Assembly: GCA_021775955.1 (NCBI GenBank)
Contig: JAJFGU010000011.1
Coordinates: forward strand, 1 to 64,000
From: Alphaproteobacteria bacterium
GTDB lineage: Bacteria > Pseudomonadota > Alphaproteobacteria > Micavibrionales > Micavibrionaceae
Direction: 5' to 3'
DNA: 64,000 nt
Made by a program: the position numbers and the translations under genes. Shown piece by piece: positions 52,371 through 61,465 of this stretch; the stretch's first letter is position 1, and every line of letters starts with the position of its first letter. Below the pieces are notes generated by a model, which was given only the letters and a program-made list of their open reading frames with translations, was not told the DNA's origin and made no database searches.

Positions 52371-52805
52371 TTATTCCTCGTGGCAATCAGCCCAGGTTTC
52401 CGTCCCACCTTCCGGTTTTCTCTTGCCCTGAATAACGATCTCTCCGCGATCTATCCTCGTCTGGCAGGAAAAAATCGGCACCAGCGTGCGCAGAGTCATT
52501 TCCAGCTTTCTTCCCGGGAAAAACGGCCCGAAGGAACAAAACTCCGAACGATCCGTAGGATGACCGGTTTTTTCATCGGTGCTGCCGGGTACATCCAGAC
52601 GGAAATTTGAGCGGTGACGTGCTTTTGATCCGGTCTCCGTATTGGTATATAAATCCGTGATGAAACTGCCGTAAATTTTATACGGCGCTTCATTGCGAAC
52701 GGCAAAACAAAGTGGCTCGGAAACAATGTCAGGAACGCGATCCTGCGCTGCAACAGAAAAGGGCAGAAATACAACGATTAATGCTGTTAAAAATGTTCCC
52801 CTCAT
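52371..52805 (-). CDS. Exported hypothetical protein with four cysteines, 144 aa
   Basis: A signal peptide (~1-20, ending SVAAQ) is followed by a ~120-residue domain with four Cys: SEPLCFAV, EFCSFGPF, IFSCQTR and WADCHEE. Two disulphides are possible in the periplasm. I do not recognise the family. It lies between divL and tsaE on the opposite strand, convergent with divL and divergent from tsaE. Confidence 0.65.
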   Translation of the reverse strand: MRGTFLTALIVVFLPFSVAAQDRVPDIVSEPLCFAVRNEAPYKIYGSFITDLYTNTETGSKARHRSNFRLDVPGSTDEKTGHPTDRSEFCSFGPFFPGRKLEMTLRTLVPIFSCQTRIDRGEIVIQGKRKPEGGTETWADCHEE

Positions 52806-52910
52806 ATCCTCATTTTACCATATAATGTGATGTATTCACTACAAGAATGCGTTGTGCAATGCACTCATTTTATTGCATTTACAAGCCTTTTGCATGCTAT
52901 ATCTTAGCCT

Positions 52911-53336
52911 ATGGAAGCAATAACGTATAGTGAAGAAGAAACGGCACAGGCTGCCGCTGATTTTGCCGTAGATTTAAAAGAAAAATCTGTTCTTTTGCTG
53001 CACGGAAATCTTGGCGCCGGTAAAACCGTGTTCGCCCGGGGTTTGATAAGAGCGCTTACCGGGAACCCCAATCTCGAAGTACCCAGCCCGACTTTTACTC
53101 TGGCCCAGACTTATGAAACGAACAACCTGCAGATCTGGCATTTTGATCTTTATCGCCTGAAGGACCCGGAGGAGATTTATGAACTGGGCTGGGAAGACGC
53201 TCTGGCCGAAGGCATTGTTCTGGTCGAATGGCCGGAGCGTTTGGGTTCTTTAAAACCGGCAAGATATCTGGACATTGCCATCACCACAGGCGAAAATGAC
53301 GATCAGCAGCGTAACATCGAGATCGTCAGGGTCTAA
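52911..53336 (+). CDS. tsaE: tRNA threonylcarbamoyladenosine biosynthesis ATPase TsaE
   Basis: TsaE with TsaB and TsaD makes the t6A modification of ANN-decoding tRNAs. The 141-aa product has the P-loop LHGNLGAGKTVFARGLIR, VPSPTFTLAQTYE, HFDLYRLKDPEE and LVEWPERLG. The next gene begins 5 bases after its stop. Confidence 0.94.
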   Translation: MEAITYSEEETAQAAADFAVDLKEKSVLLLHGNLGAGKTVFARGLIRALTGNPNLEVPSPTFTLAQTYETNNLQIWHFDLYRLKDPEEIYELGWEDALAEGIVLVEWPERLGSLKPARYLDIAITTGENDDQQRNIEIVRV

Positions 53337-53341
53337 TAAAT

Positions 53342-54061
53342 ATGATTCCAGATAAAGCTTTTGTTCTGGCCGCCGGTAAGGGCAGCCGTCTTCGCCCCTA
53401 TACCGACCAATGCCCTAAACCGATGGTCGAAATCGCCGGGCGTACGCTTGTTGATCGTACGCTTGATCATCTTGCCGCAGACGGTATTACCGATATCACG
53501 GTCAATTTGCACTATATGGGTGATATGCTTGAGGAGCATTTGAAAAAACGTGATGATGTGAGCGTACGCTTTTCGCGGGAAGAGGAATTGCTGGATACCG
53601 GTGGCGGCATCAAGAAAGAATTGGAATATTTCGGCAGCGAGCCTTTCCTTATCACCAGCAGTGATGGCCTATGGAGCAACGGACCCGGGGATTCTGCGCT
53701 GCAAAGACTAGCGGAAGCCTGGAATCCGGCACAGATGGATATTTTGATTCTCCTGCAATCAACCCAATCGATGAAATTGACAAAAGGCGCTGGCGATTAT
53801 CATCTCGAGCCGGACGGACGGGCCGTACGTTCCTATGAGCGCGAAGGTGCGTACATGTTCACGAGTATTCGAATCAACAAGCCGGAAATTTTTAATATCA
53901 GCCCGCAAGGGGCGTTTTCCTATCTCGAGCTTTTGGACCGGGCACAACGGCGCGGGCGGCTTTTCGGCCTGGTCCATGACGGCGACTGGCATCATATTTC
54001 TACGCCCGAAGACCTTGATGCCGTTAAGGTTGCGTTTGAAGAGAAAAAGAAACTGGCATGA
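53342..54061 (+). CDS. Sugar nucleotidyltransferase, MurU-like
   Basis: The 239-aa product has the nucleotidyltransferase signature LAAGKGSRLRPYTDQCPKPM, ITVNLHYMGDMLEEHL and LLDTGGGIKKEL. At this place many alphaproteobacteria encode MurU, which activates N-acetylmuramate 1-phosphate made by AmgK. No amgK lies between tsaE and this gene, so the substrate is less certain. The stop overlaps the addB start (ATGA). Confidence 0.82.
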   Translation: MIPDKAFVLAAGKGSRLRPYTDQCPKPMVEIAGRTLVDRTLDHLAADGITDITVNLHYMGDMLEEHLKKRDDVSVRFSREEELLDTGGGIKKELEYFGSEPFLITSSDGLWSNGPGDSALQRLAEAWNPAQMDILILLQSTQSMKLTKGAGDYHLEPDGRAVRSYEREGAYMFTSIRINKPEIFNISPQGAFSYLELLDRAQRRGRLFGLVHDGDWHHISTPEDLDAVKVAFEEKKKLA

Positions 54062-57030
54062 CCCAAAAACATACAAAGAGTGTTTATACCATTCCTGCCG
54101 GTGTCCCCTTTGCCAAAGCGCTGGCCGGGCGGTTGCTTGAAGAAACGAGAGGGAAGCCGGAAGAGCTAAGCCATTACAGAATTTTCCTGCCAACAAGGCG
54201 GGCCTGCCGTACGCTTCGCGAAGCTTTTTTGCAGCTGAGCCAGGGCAAACCGCTTTTATTGCCCCATATGCAGCCCATTGGCGATCTGGATGAAGAAGAA
54301 TTATCCCTCGCCCTTTTTCAAGGCAGGGACGAGCAGGCGATATTGGATTTACCACCGGCTATTTCCCCCTTAAAGCGGCAATTGCTGCTGGCTCGCACGA
54401 TTGGCTCCGTGCCGGATTACAGCCACGGCCCCGGCCAGGCGCTGGCACTGGCGAATGCGCTGGGGCATTTGCTCGATCAAATCATTATCGAAGAGCTGGA
54501 TATTGGTGCGCTCGACCAAATCGTACCCGAGGAATTTGCCGATCACTGGCAAATCACGCTCGATTTCCTTAAAATCATTAGCGAGCACTGGCCAAAAATA
54601 CTCGAAGAGCAGGGCGCAATCGACAGCGCAGACAGGCGAAACCGCCTGATTAAGGCACTGGCCGGACACTGGCAAAGAAATCCGCCTTCGGGCCCGATTA
54701 TCGCAGCCGGATCAACGGGATCGATCCCCGCGACAGCCATGCTCCTGTCTACAATCGCCGGGTTGGAGCAAGGCCGCGTGGTTTTGCCGGGGCTGGATCA
54801 GATGATGGATGAGCAAAGCTGGGACGCTATCGACGAATCGCATCCGCAATACGGTTTAAAACATCTGTTGGAGCATATGGAGGTTGCTCGCGAAAACGTG
54901 AAACTATGGCATAATTGCGGCGAATCGGCGACGCAGCCCAGGCAAAGGCTTGGCTATGAGCTTATGCGCCCGGCCGATACGGCCGGAGAATGGGAGAATT
55001 TGGCCACCTCAAAAGAATCGGCAGGCGTTCTTCAAGAGGCGCTTGAGGGCCTGCAAATATTCGAATGCGACCATGAAAGTGAGGAAGCCGGCCTTATTGC
55101 CCTGAAGATGCGCGAAATTCTCGAAGACCCGACACGTACAGCCGCCCTTGTCACCCCGGATAGAAAATTGGCACGGCGGGTGGCCACCACCTGTCAAAGA
55201 TGGGGGATTACCCTGGATGATTCAGCCGGGCAAAACCTGTCCGATTCTCCTATCGGAATCTTTTTACGAATCACTGCCGAGGCCTGTCTCAGCAACATGG
55301 CTCCGACTTCGCTTTTGGCCCTTCTCAAACATGAATTTTGTACGCTGGGGCACAAAAACGAAACGTTCCGTAAAATTGTGGATAAGCTGGAGATTCTGAC
55401 CCTGCGCGGTTTACGGCCTGCATCTGGCCTTGAGGGTATAAGGCAACGGTTAGAAGAGCTTAACGACAAAGAACCAGATAAACTACTCGATCAAATTGAC
55501 CCTGTTCTGAACCGGTTCAGCGCCCTTCTAAACAATCAAACCCTACAAAGTTTTTCTGACTTGCTCGCCGTGCATGTAGAAACGCTTGAAGCCCTGGCGC
55601 AAGGAGAAAAAGCCTCCGGAAGCACCCGTTTATGGTCCGGCGAATCCGGCGAGAAAGCTGCCTCCTTTTTATCAGAATTGCAAAACCACGCCCATCTTTT
55701 GCCGCCGCTTTCCGGGCAGAATTATGTGGACATTCTTCAGCAGCTTATGAAAACGGAAACCGTACGCCCGCTCTATGGGACCCATCCGCGGCTGATGATT
55801 CTCGGGCAACTGGAAGCGCGGCTGATTGATGCCGATCTGATTATCATGGCCGGCCTTAATGAAGGAACCTGGCCGTCCGATCCCGGTCATGATCCCTGGA
55901 TGTCGCGGCCTATGCGTAAGGATTTCGGCCTGCCCGCCGGTGAGCGGGCGGTTGGCCTGGCTGCGCATGACTTTACGCAAGGATTCTGTGCGCAGCATGT
56001 GGTTTTAACTCGCTCTAAGCGGGTGGACGGCGCACCCACAGTTCCGGCACGTTGGCTGCAACGGTTGGATGCGGTTTTACAGGCTGCGGGGCTTGTCAGA
56101 GACGTACAGGAGGAAAGAAAATATCTGTCCTGGGTCCGGCGCCTTGACGAACATGATGAAACAACGCCTTACATACGGCCAGAGCCACGACCCGCGCTCG
56201 ATAAAAGGCCAAAGAAGCTTTCCGTAACAAAAATTGAAGCCTGGCTCAAAGATCCGTATTCGATCTATGCACGCTCGATTCTGGGGCTGAAAAAGCTTGA
56301 TCCTGTTGATATGCAACCCGGTCCGGCCGAGCGCGGCACGTTGCTGCATAATATTTTGGAGCGTTTTGTTACCCAATATCCAGGCGATGTTCCGCCTGAG
56401 GCCGGGAATGCTCTGATTTCCATTGCCAAAGAGGAGCTGGAGAAGCTTCACGACGACCCGGCTTTGTGGAATTTCTGGTGGCCACGCTTTCACAATTTAG
56501 GCGATTGGCTGATTGCCCATGAGAAAGACTGGCGTAGTCAGGCCAAACCTTTGAAGACGGAAGTCAACGGGGAAGCGGCCTTTGGCGGTTTTACCCTAAG
56601 CGCACGTGCAGACCGTATCGACAAGCTCTCTGACGGTTCCATGGTGGTGATTGATTACAAATCCGGCGGCACATACACCCAAAGCGGCATACGTACAGGT
56701 GATCTGCCGCAGCTTTCGCTGGAAGCGGCGATTCTGATGGCGGGCGGGTTTGAGAGCATTCCATCTGGTGATGTCAGCGCGCTGTCTTACTGGACGCTCA
56801 CCGGCGGCCATAAAGGCGGAGCCATCACACAGGTCACAGATGATATCGAGGATATTGTTACCCGCGCCCGCGAGGGACTGCAAAAGCTGATTGAAATTTT
56901 TAACGACCCGGATATGCCCTATTACAGCCTGCCCAACCCGGCCAGAGCCCCGCGCTTTAACGATTACGAGCATCTGGCCCGGGTGAAGGAATGGAGCGCG
57001 CTTGAAAGCAATAAAGAGGAGGCGGCCTGA
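54058..57030 (+). CDS. addB: Double-strand break repair protein AddB
   Basis: AddB pairs with AddA to unwind and resect broken DNA ends before RecA loading. The 990-aa product has FLPTRRACRTLREAFLQ near the start, a large inactivated helicase-like middle, ILGQLEARLIDADLIIMAGL with LNEGTWPSD, and a C-terminal RecB-like nuclease with LSARADRIDK and MVVIDYKSGG. It overlaps addA by one base. Confidence 0.94.
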   Translation: MTQKHTKSVYTIPAGVPFAKALAGRLLEETRGKPEELSHYRIFLPTRRACRTLREAFLQLSQGKPLLLPHMQPIGDLDEEELSLALFQGRDEQAILDLPPAISPLKRQLLLARTIGSVPDYSHGPGQALALANALGHLLDQIIIEELDIGALDQIVPEEFADHWQITLDFLKIISEHWPKILEEQGAIDSADRRNRLIKALAGHWQRNPPSGPIIAAGSTGSIPATAMLLSTIAGLEQGRVVLPGLDQMMDEQSWDAIDESHPQYGLKHLLEHMEVARENVKLWHNCGESATQPRQRLGYELMRPADTAGEWENLATSKESAGVLQEALEGLQIFECDHESEEAGLIALKMREILEDPTRTAALVTPDRKLARRVATTCQRWGITLDDSAGQNLSDSPIGIFLRITAEACLSNMAPTSLLALLKHEFCTLGHKNETFRKIVDKLEILTLRGLRPASGLEGIRQRLEELNDKEPDKLLDQIDPVLNRFSALLNNQTLQSFSDLLAVHVETLEALAQGEKASGSTRLWSGESGEKAASFLSELQNHAHLLPPLSGQNYVDILQQLMKTETVRPLYGTHPRLMILGQLEARLIDADLIIMAGLNEGTWPSDPGHDPWMSRPMRKDFGLPAGERAVGLAAHDFTQGFCAQHVVLTRSKRVDGAPTVPARWLQRLDAVLQAAGLVRDVQEERKYLSWVRRLDEHDETTPYIRPEPRPALDKRPKKLSVTKIEAWLKDPYSIYARSILGLKKLDPVDMQPGPAERGTLLHNILERFVTQYPGDVPPEAGNALISIAKEELEKLHDDPALWNFWWPRFHNLGDWLIAHEKDWRSQAKPLKTEVNGEAAFGGFTLSARADRIDKLSDGSMVVIDYKSGGTYTQSGIRTGDLPQLSLEAAILMAGGFESIPSGDVSALSYWTLTGGHKGGAITQVTDDIEDIVTRAREGLQKLIEIFNDPDMPYYSLPNPARAPRFNDYEHLARVKEWSALESNKEEAA

Positions 57031-60000
57031 TGGCGCAAGAAGCCATACAACAAAAACAAATTGAATCTGCGCCCGTACGTGACCTTGATCCGAACGTACG
57101 CCAGCGCAAAGCCTCTGAGCCTGGCGATTCGGTCTGGGTGAGCGCGTCCGCCGGGACAGGCAAAACCAAAGTTCTAACCGACCGGGTCTTACGGCTTTTA
57201 CTGCCGCGAGAAGATGGCGCGCCGGGTACGCAACCGCATAGAATCCTCTGCCTGACTTTCACTAAGGCCGGGGCCAGTGAGATGGCGCTGCGCATTAATC
57301 AGGAGCTGACGAAATGGGCGGTTTTGCCGCTGGAATCGCTACAGGAAGAGCTACAAAACCTGCGTGGCCGGAAGGCCAACGAAAAGGATATTCAAGCTGC
57401 GCGCAAATTATTTGCGCAAGTCGTCGATACGCCGGGCGGCCTTAAAATCATGACCATCCATTCCTTTTGCCAGTCGGTGCTGGGCCGTTTCCCGCTGGAG
57501 GCTGGCCTATCGCCGCATTTCACCGTTCTGGAGGAAGGCCAGGCCTCGCTGCTGCTTTCCCAGGCCCGGGATCGTGTTTTACAGCAGGCGGACTCCGCAT
57601 CACCAATAAAAGAGGCCACCGGGCGTGTGGCTTCGCAGGTCAATGAGGACCAGTTTTTCGGACTGATCCGTGAATTTGCAAAGGAGCGTTACCAGCTTGC
57701 GCAAAATCAATGGGGCCCGGAGGCGCTTTATACGCAGATTTGTACGGCTCTGGGCGTACAGGCTGGAAAGACCGCGCGCGAGCTGATTCTTGCGGCTTGT
57801 CACAGCGATTCCTTTGACGAGGCCGGACTGAGAAACGCCTGCAGCGCCCTTAGCCATGGCACAGACACAACAGACCGGCCAAAGGCACAAGGCCTACAGC
57901 AATGGCTGGATGCGGGTAAAGAGCAGCGGGTTCAGGAGTTTGAGCGCTATTTACAGGTTTATTTTACCATAGCGGGCGATTTGCGCAAGACAATGGCCAC
58001 ACGTACGATCCTTATGATTATGCCGGACTGCGCCGATATATTGATGGCTGAAGCCGAGCGGCTTCGGGGCATTCGCGAGCAGGTGAAAGTGATGGATTGC
58101 GCCCTGCTCACCCGTGATTTATTTACGCTGGGGCAAAATATTATTAATGAATATCAATTGTTTAAAGAAAAATCCGGGGTTCTCGATTTTGACGATCTGA
58201 TTGCCCGTACGCTTGATCTTCTGGCAGGGCGTACGGGGCGTTTAAAGCCTGAAAATGCAGCGCCCTGGGTAATGTATAAGCTGGATCAGGGGCTCGATCA
58301 TATTCTGATCGATGAGGCGCAGGACACCAATCCCGAGCAATGGCAGATTATCGCAGCACTATGTGAGGAATTCTTCAGCGGGCAAGGCGCACGCGACGAT
58401 ATAGAGCGTACGGTCTTTACCGTCGGCGATGAAAAACAATCAATTTACAGCTTCCAGCGGGCTGCTCCCGAAGAATTTTTCCGTATGCGTGAGTATATGG
58501 CCGAGAAAATGAAAGCGGCCGGAAAGCAGCTGGAAGATGTTGGGCTTAATATTTCGTTCCGATCGACCGGGAGCGTTCTAAAATTTGTCGATACGGTGTT
58601 TTCAAACCCTGAAATTGCCAAAGGGCTGGGGCTTGAGCCCATTCAGCATCATTCCTACCGCAAGGGGCAGGCTGGGCTGGCCGAGATTTGGCCGTTATTT
58701 GAAACGGAAAAGGCTGAAAAACAAGACCCGTGGACCCCGCCAACAGAAATTATTGAGACGTCCAGCGGTCCAGCAAAGCTGGCCGAGCATATCGGCGATA
58801 CTATAAAGGCCTGGCTGGATGACAAGGAGGAACTACCCTCAAAGGGGCGAGCCATTCAGCCCGGTGATGTTATGATTTTGGTGCGTACACGCAGCGCTTT
58901 TGTTACTCAGCTCATGCGCGCATTAAAGACCCGCAATATCCCGGTGAGTGGAGCCGACCGCATGGTTTTGAATGAACAGCTTGCGGTGCAGGACCTTCTG
59001 GCTATCGCCGGGTTTGCCTTGTTGCCGGAAGATGATTTGTCTCTGGCCTGCATCCTCAAATCGCCGCTGATCGGCTGGAGCGAAGACCAGCTCTATGAAC
59101 TTGCGATAGACAGAAAGGGCACGCTTTGGGGTGCTTTAAGGCGTACAGATAACGTACAGCTGATAGAATATCTTGAAAACCTTATCGGAAAGGCCGGACA
59201 TGAGCGCCCTTATGAGTTTTTCAACGCCCTTTTACAGCGTCCCTGCCCGGGCGATAGCCAAAGCGGGTTGCGCGGCTTTCGTGGGCGGTTGGGCGATGAC
59301 GTGTTGGATCCTTTAAACGAGCTTTTAAATGGTGCCCTCAAATTTGAAAGCGATAATATCCCTTCGCTTCAGGGGTTTTTGCACTGGCAAACGCAAGGCC
59401 ATGCGGATGTAAAGCGCGAGATGGAGGAATCGGGCGGGCAGGTGCGAATTATGACGGTACATGGCTCTAAGGGCCTGCAGGCGCCGATCGTGATTCTACC
59501 CGACACCACACGTACAAGCCGCCATGTGCCGGGGCAATCGGATAAACGCCTGCTCTGGCCGCATAAATCCGGGCTGGAGGTGCCATTATGGTCGCCGCGT
59601 AAGGATATGGATTGCGACGCCTTCAGGGAGGCATTTACAGGCCTTCAGGAAAAATCAGATGAGGAATACAGGCGGCTTTTTTATGTGGCGATGACCCGCG
59701 CCGAAGACCGGCTTTATATTGGCGGGTATAAAACGGGAAAAGAGATACTGCCCGATTGCTGGTATAATTACGCCAAAGCCGCCATGGAAGGCATGGACGA
59801 AGCGGAAGCGCAGGATGATGGGAGCACCCGTCTCAGCAACCCGCAAACCAAAGAGCCTGTTGTTAAGAAAAAACTTACAGATATATCTAATGATGAAACC
59901 CCGCTTCCGCAATGGGTTTACAACCAGGCACCGGAGGAGCCCGATCCGCCGGCCCCATTGATGCCATCCCGGCCTTCGGAAGAGGAACCGGCTGTTTCTT

Positions 60001-60500
60001 CGCCCTTAGAGAAAGCTAAAACTTACAGATTCCGCCGCGGCAATGTCACCCATAAATTGCTGCAGTTTCTGCCGGACTTGCCTGCTGATAAGCGTTTGGC
60101 GGCTGCCGGGAGCTTTGTAGAGAAGCACGGGCACGACCTGCCGGAGGATATACGGGGGAATATTGTCCGGGAAGTCATGGATATTCTTGAGCGCCCCGAT
60201 TTTGTCGATTTGTTCCAGCCGAGCTCCTTATCCGAGGTTCCGATTACCGGGCTGCTTCCCGATGGCCGTCTGATTAGTGGCCAGATCGATCGGTTGGTGA
60301 TCGGGGATCATAAAATTCTGATTATTGACTATAAATCCAACCGCCCGCCACCCAAGCACGAAGAAGACGTGGCCCCCATCTATAAAAACCAGATGCAGGC
60401 CTATTACGACACACTGAAGGAAATTTACCCGGATCATAAAATTGAATGCGCTTTGCTCTGGACAGATGGCCCGGTTTTGATGCCTTTGGCCTTGACCTGA
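57030..60500 (+). CDS. addA: Double-strand break repair helicase-nuclease AddA
   Basis: AddA is the UvrD-type helicase and one nuclease of the AddAB complex. The 1156-aa product has Walker A SASAGTGKTKVLTDRVLRLL, IMTIHSFCQSVLGRFPLEAG, Walker B ILIDEAQDTNPEQW, VGDEKQSIYSFQRA, MTVHGSKGLQAPIVIL, VAMTRAEDRLYIGG and a C-terminal nuclease with GQIDRLVI and ILIIDYKSNRPPP. Length fits. Thioredoxin follows 58 bases later. Confidence 0.95.
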   Translation: MAQEAIQQKQIESAPVRDLDPNVRQRKASEPGDSVWVSASAGTGKTKVLTDRVLRLLLPREDGAPGTQPHRILCLTFTKAGASEMALRINQELTKWAVLPLESLQEELQNLRGRKANEKDIQAARKLFAQVVDTPGGLKIMTIHSFCQSVLGRFPLEAGLSPHFTVLEEGQASLLLSQARDRVLQQADSASPIKEATGRVASQVNEDQFFGLIREFAKERYQLAQNQWGPEALYTQICTALGVQAGKTARELILAACHSDSFDEAGLRNACSALSHGTDTTDRPKAQGLQQWLDAGKEQRVQEFERYLQVYFTIAGDLRKTMATRTILMIMPDCADILMAEAERLRGIREQVKVMDCALLTRDLFTLGQNIINEYQLFKEKSGVLDFDDLIARTLDLLAGRTGRLKPENAAPWVMYKLDQGLDHILIDEAQDTNPEQWQIIAALCEEFFSGQGARDDIERTVFTVGDEKQSIYSFQRAAPEEFFRMREYMAEKMKAAGKQLEDVGLNISFRSTGSVLKFVDTVFSNPEIAKGLGLEPIQHHSYRKGQAGLAEIWPLFETEKAEKQDPWTPPTEIIETSSGPAKLAEHIGDTIKAWLDDKEELPSKGRAIQPGDVMILVRTRSAFVTQLMRALKTRNIPVSGADRMVLNEQLAVQDLLAIAGFALLPEDDLSLACILKSPLIGWSEDQLYELAIDRKGTLWGALRRTDNVQLIEYLENLIGKAGHERPYEFFNALLQRPCPGDSQSGLRGFRGRLGDDVLDPLNELLNGALKFESDNIPSLQGFLHWQTQGHADVKREMEESGGQVRIMTVHGSKGLQAPIVILPDTTRTSRHVPGQSDKRLLWPHKSGLEVPLWSPRKDMDCDAFREAFTGLQEKSDEEYRRLFYVAMTRAEDRLYIGGYKTGKEILPDCWYNYAKAAMEGMDEAEAQDDGSTRLSNPQTKEPVVKKKLTDISNDETPLPQWVYNQAPEEPDPPAPLMPSRPSEEEPAVSSPLEKAKTYRFRRGNVTHKLLQFLPDLPADKRLAAAGSFVEKHGHDLPEDIRGNIVREVMDILERPDFVDLFQPSSLSEVPITGLLPDGRLISGQIDRLVIGDHKILIIDYKSNRPPPKHEEDVAPIYKNQMQAYYDTLKEIYPDHKIECALLWTDGPVLMPLALT

Positions 60501-60558
60501 AAGCTTTATGCACCATAGTTAATAGCCACGTGTAAACTCATTTGAAAGGAACGCCCCT

Positions 60559-60879
60559 ATGTCCAGTGTCGCTGTTAGTGATGACCAGTTTGAAGCCGAA
60601 GTTTTGCAATCCGATATGCCTGTGATGGTTGATTTCTGGGCCGAATGGTGCGGACCTTGTAAGGCGCTTTCGCCGCTGGTGGATGAGGTCGCAAACGAGA
60701 TGGGCGATAAGGTCAAAATTGTTAAGGTCAATATTGATGAAAACCCGGAAGCGCCAACCAAATACGGCGTGCGCGGCATTCCGACCCTGATGATTTTCAA
60801 AGGCGGCCAGGTGGTCGACACCCGCGTCGGCGGCATGCCGAAATCTCAGCTCACCGAATGGATTGAAGGGGCTGTTTAG
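60559..60879 (+). CDS. trxA: Thioredoxin
   Basis: A 106-aa thioredoxin with the redox motif AEWCGPCK, the buried Asp in MVDFWAE and cis-Pro in RGIPTLMIF. It reduces protein disulphides in the cytoplasm. GAAAGGAACG precedes the ATG. Its TAG stop overlaps the infC stop on the other strand. It commonly follows addA in this class. Confidence 0.97.
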   Translation: MSSVAVSDDQFEAEVLQSDMPVMVDFWAEWCGPCKALSPLVDEVANEMGDKVKIVKVNIDENPEAPTKYGVRGIPTLMIFKGGQVVDTRVGGMPKSQLTEWIEGAV

Positions 60880-61418
60880 ACCTTATCCGGCCCGAGAACC
60901 ATAATCATCTGGCGCCCTTCGAGTCTGGGGTGCAGCTCTGTTTTCCCAAGATCAGCCAGCTCTTCCTGCATTCGTTTTAGCAAATTCATACCAATATCCT
61001 GGTGCGCCATTTCACGGCCACGAAAGCGCATGGTGACCTTTACTTTATTGCCATCTTCAAGGAATCGGCGCGCATTGCGCATCTTGACGTCATAATCATG
61101 CTGTTCAATACCCGGGCGGATTTTGACCTCTTTGACATCAACGGTTTTTTGCTTTTTGCGGGCTTCGGTCGCTTTTTTCTGCAGCTCGTATTTATACTTG
61201 CTGTGATCGAGAATTTTGCATACGGGCGGGACGGCACCGGGCGAAACCTCAACAAGGTCCAGACCGGCCTCATCGGCCATCTCTATCGCCTCGGCTGTAG
61301 GGACGACCCCCTTCATTTCACCTTCTTCATCGACGAGCCTTACCTCCTCGACGGTAATTTGCTCGTTCATGCGCGGGCCAGCATTCTGGCGCGGCTGTGG
61401 TCTAAATGGTTTACGTAT
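60876..61418 (-). CDS. infC: Translation initiation factor IF-3, probable AUA start
   Basis: IF-3 splits ribosomes and proofreads start codons. From the ATG at 61370 the product is 164 aa, but the in-frame upstream sequence RKPFRPQPRQNAGPR matches the N-terminal arm of alphaproteobacterial IF-3 and would bring it to 180 aa. The only start-like codon there is AUA at 61418, preceded by GAGGAG nine bases upstream. Non-canonical starts of infC are known and serve self-repression. It is 47 bases after thrS on the same strand. Confidence 0.85.
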   Translation of the reverse strand: MRKPFRPQPRQNAGPRMNEQITVEEVRLVDEEGEMKGVVPTAEAIEMADEAGLDLVEVSPGAVPPVCKILDHSKYKYELQKKATEARKKQKTVDVKEVKIRPGIEQHDYDVKMRNARRFLEDGNKVKVTMRFRGREMAHQDIGMNLLKRMQEELADLGKTELHPRLEGRQMIMVLGPDKV

Positions 61419-61465
61419 GGCTCAATTCTCCTCTTTTATTTATCCGTAAATCTGAATGAATCCCA

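Noticed and set aside
48000-60500. Apparent excess of CGTAC/GTACG words, especially in addA and addB
   Set aside because: Many are Arg-Thr or Val-Arg codon pairs. I made no count against expectation, so a Chi-like signal cannot be claimed.
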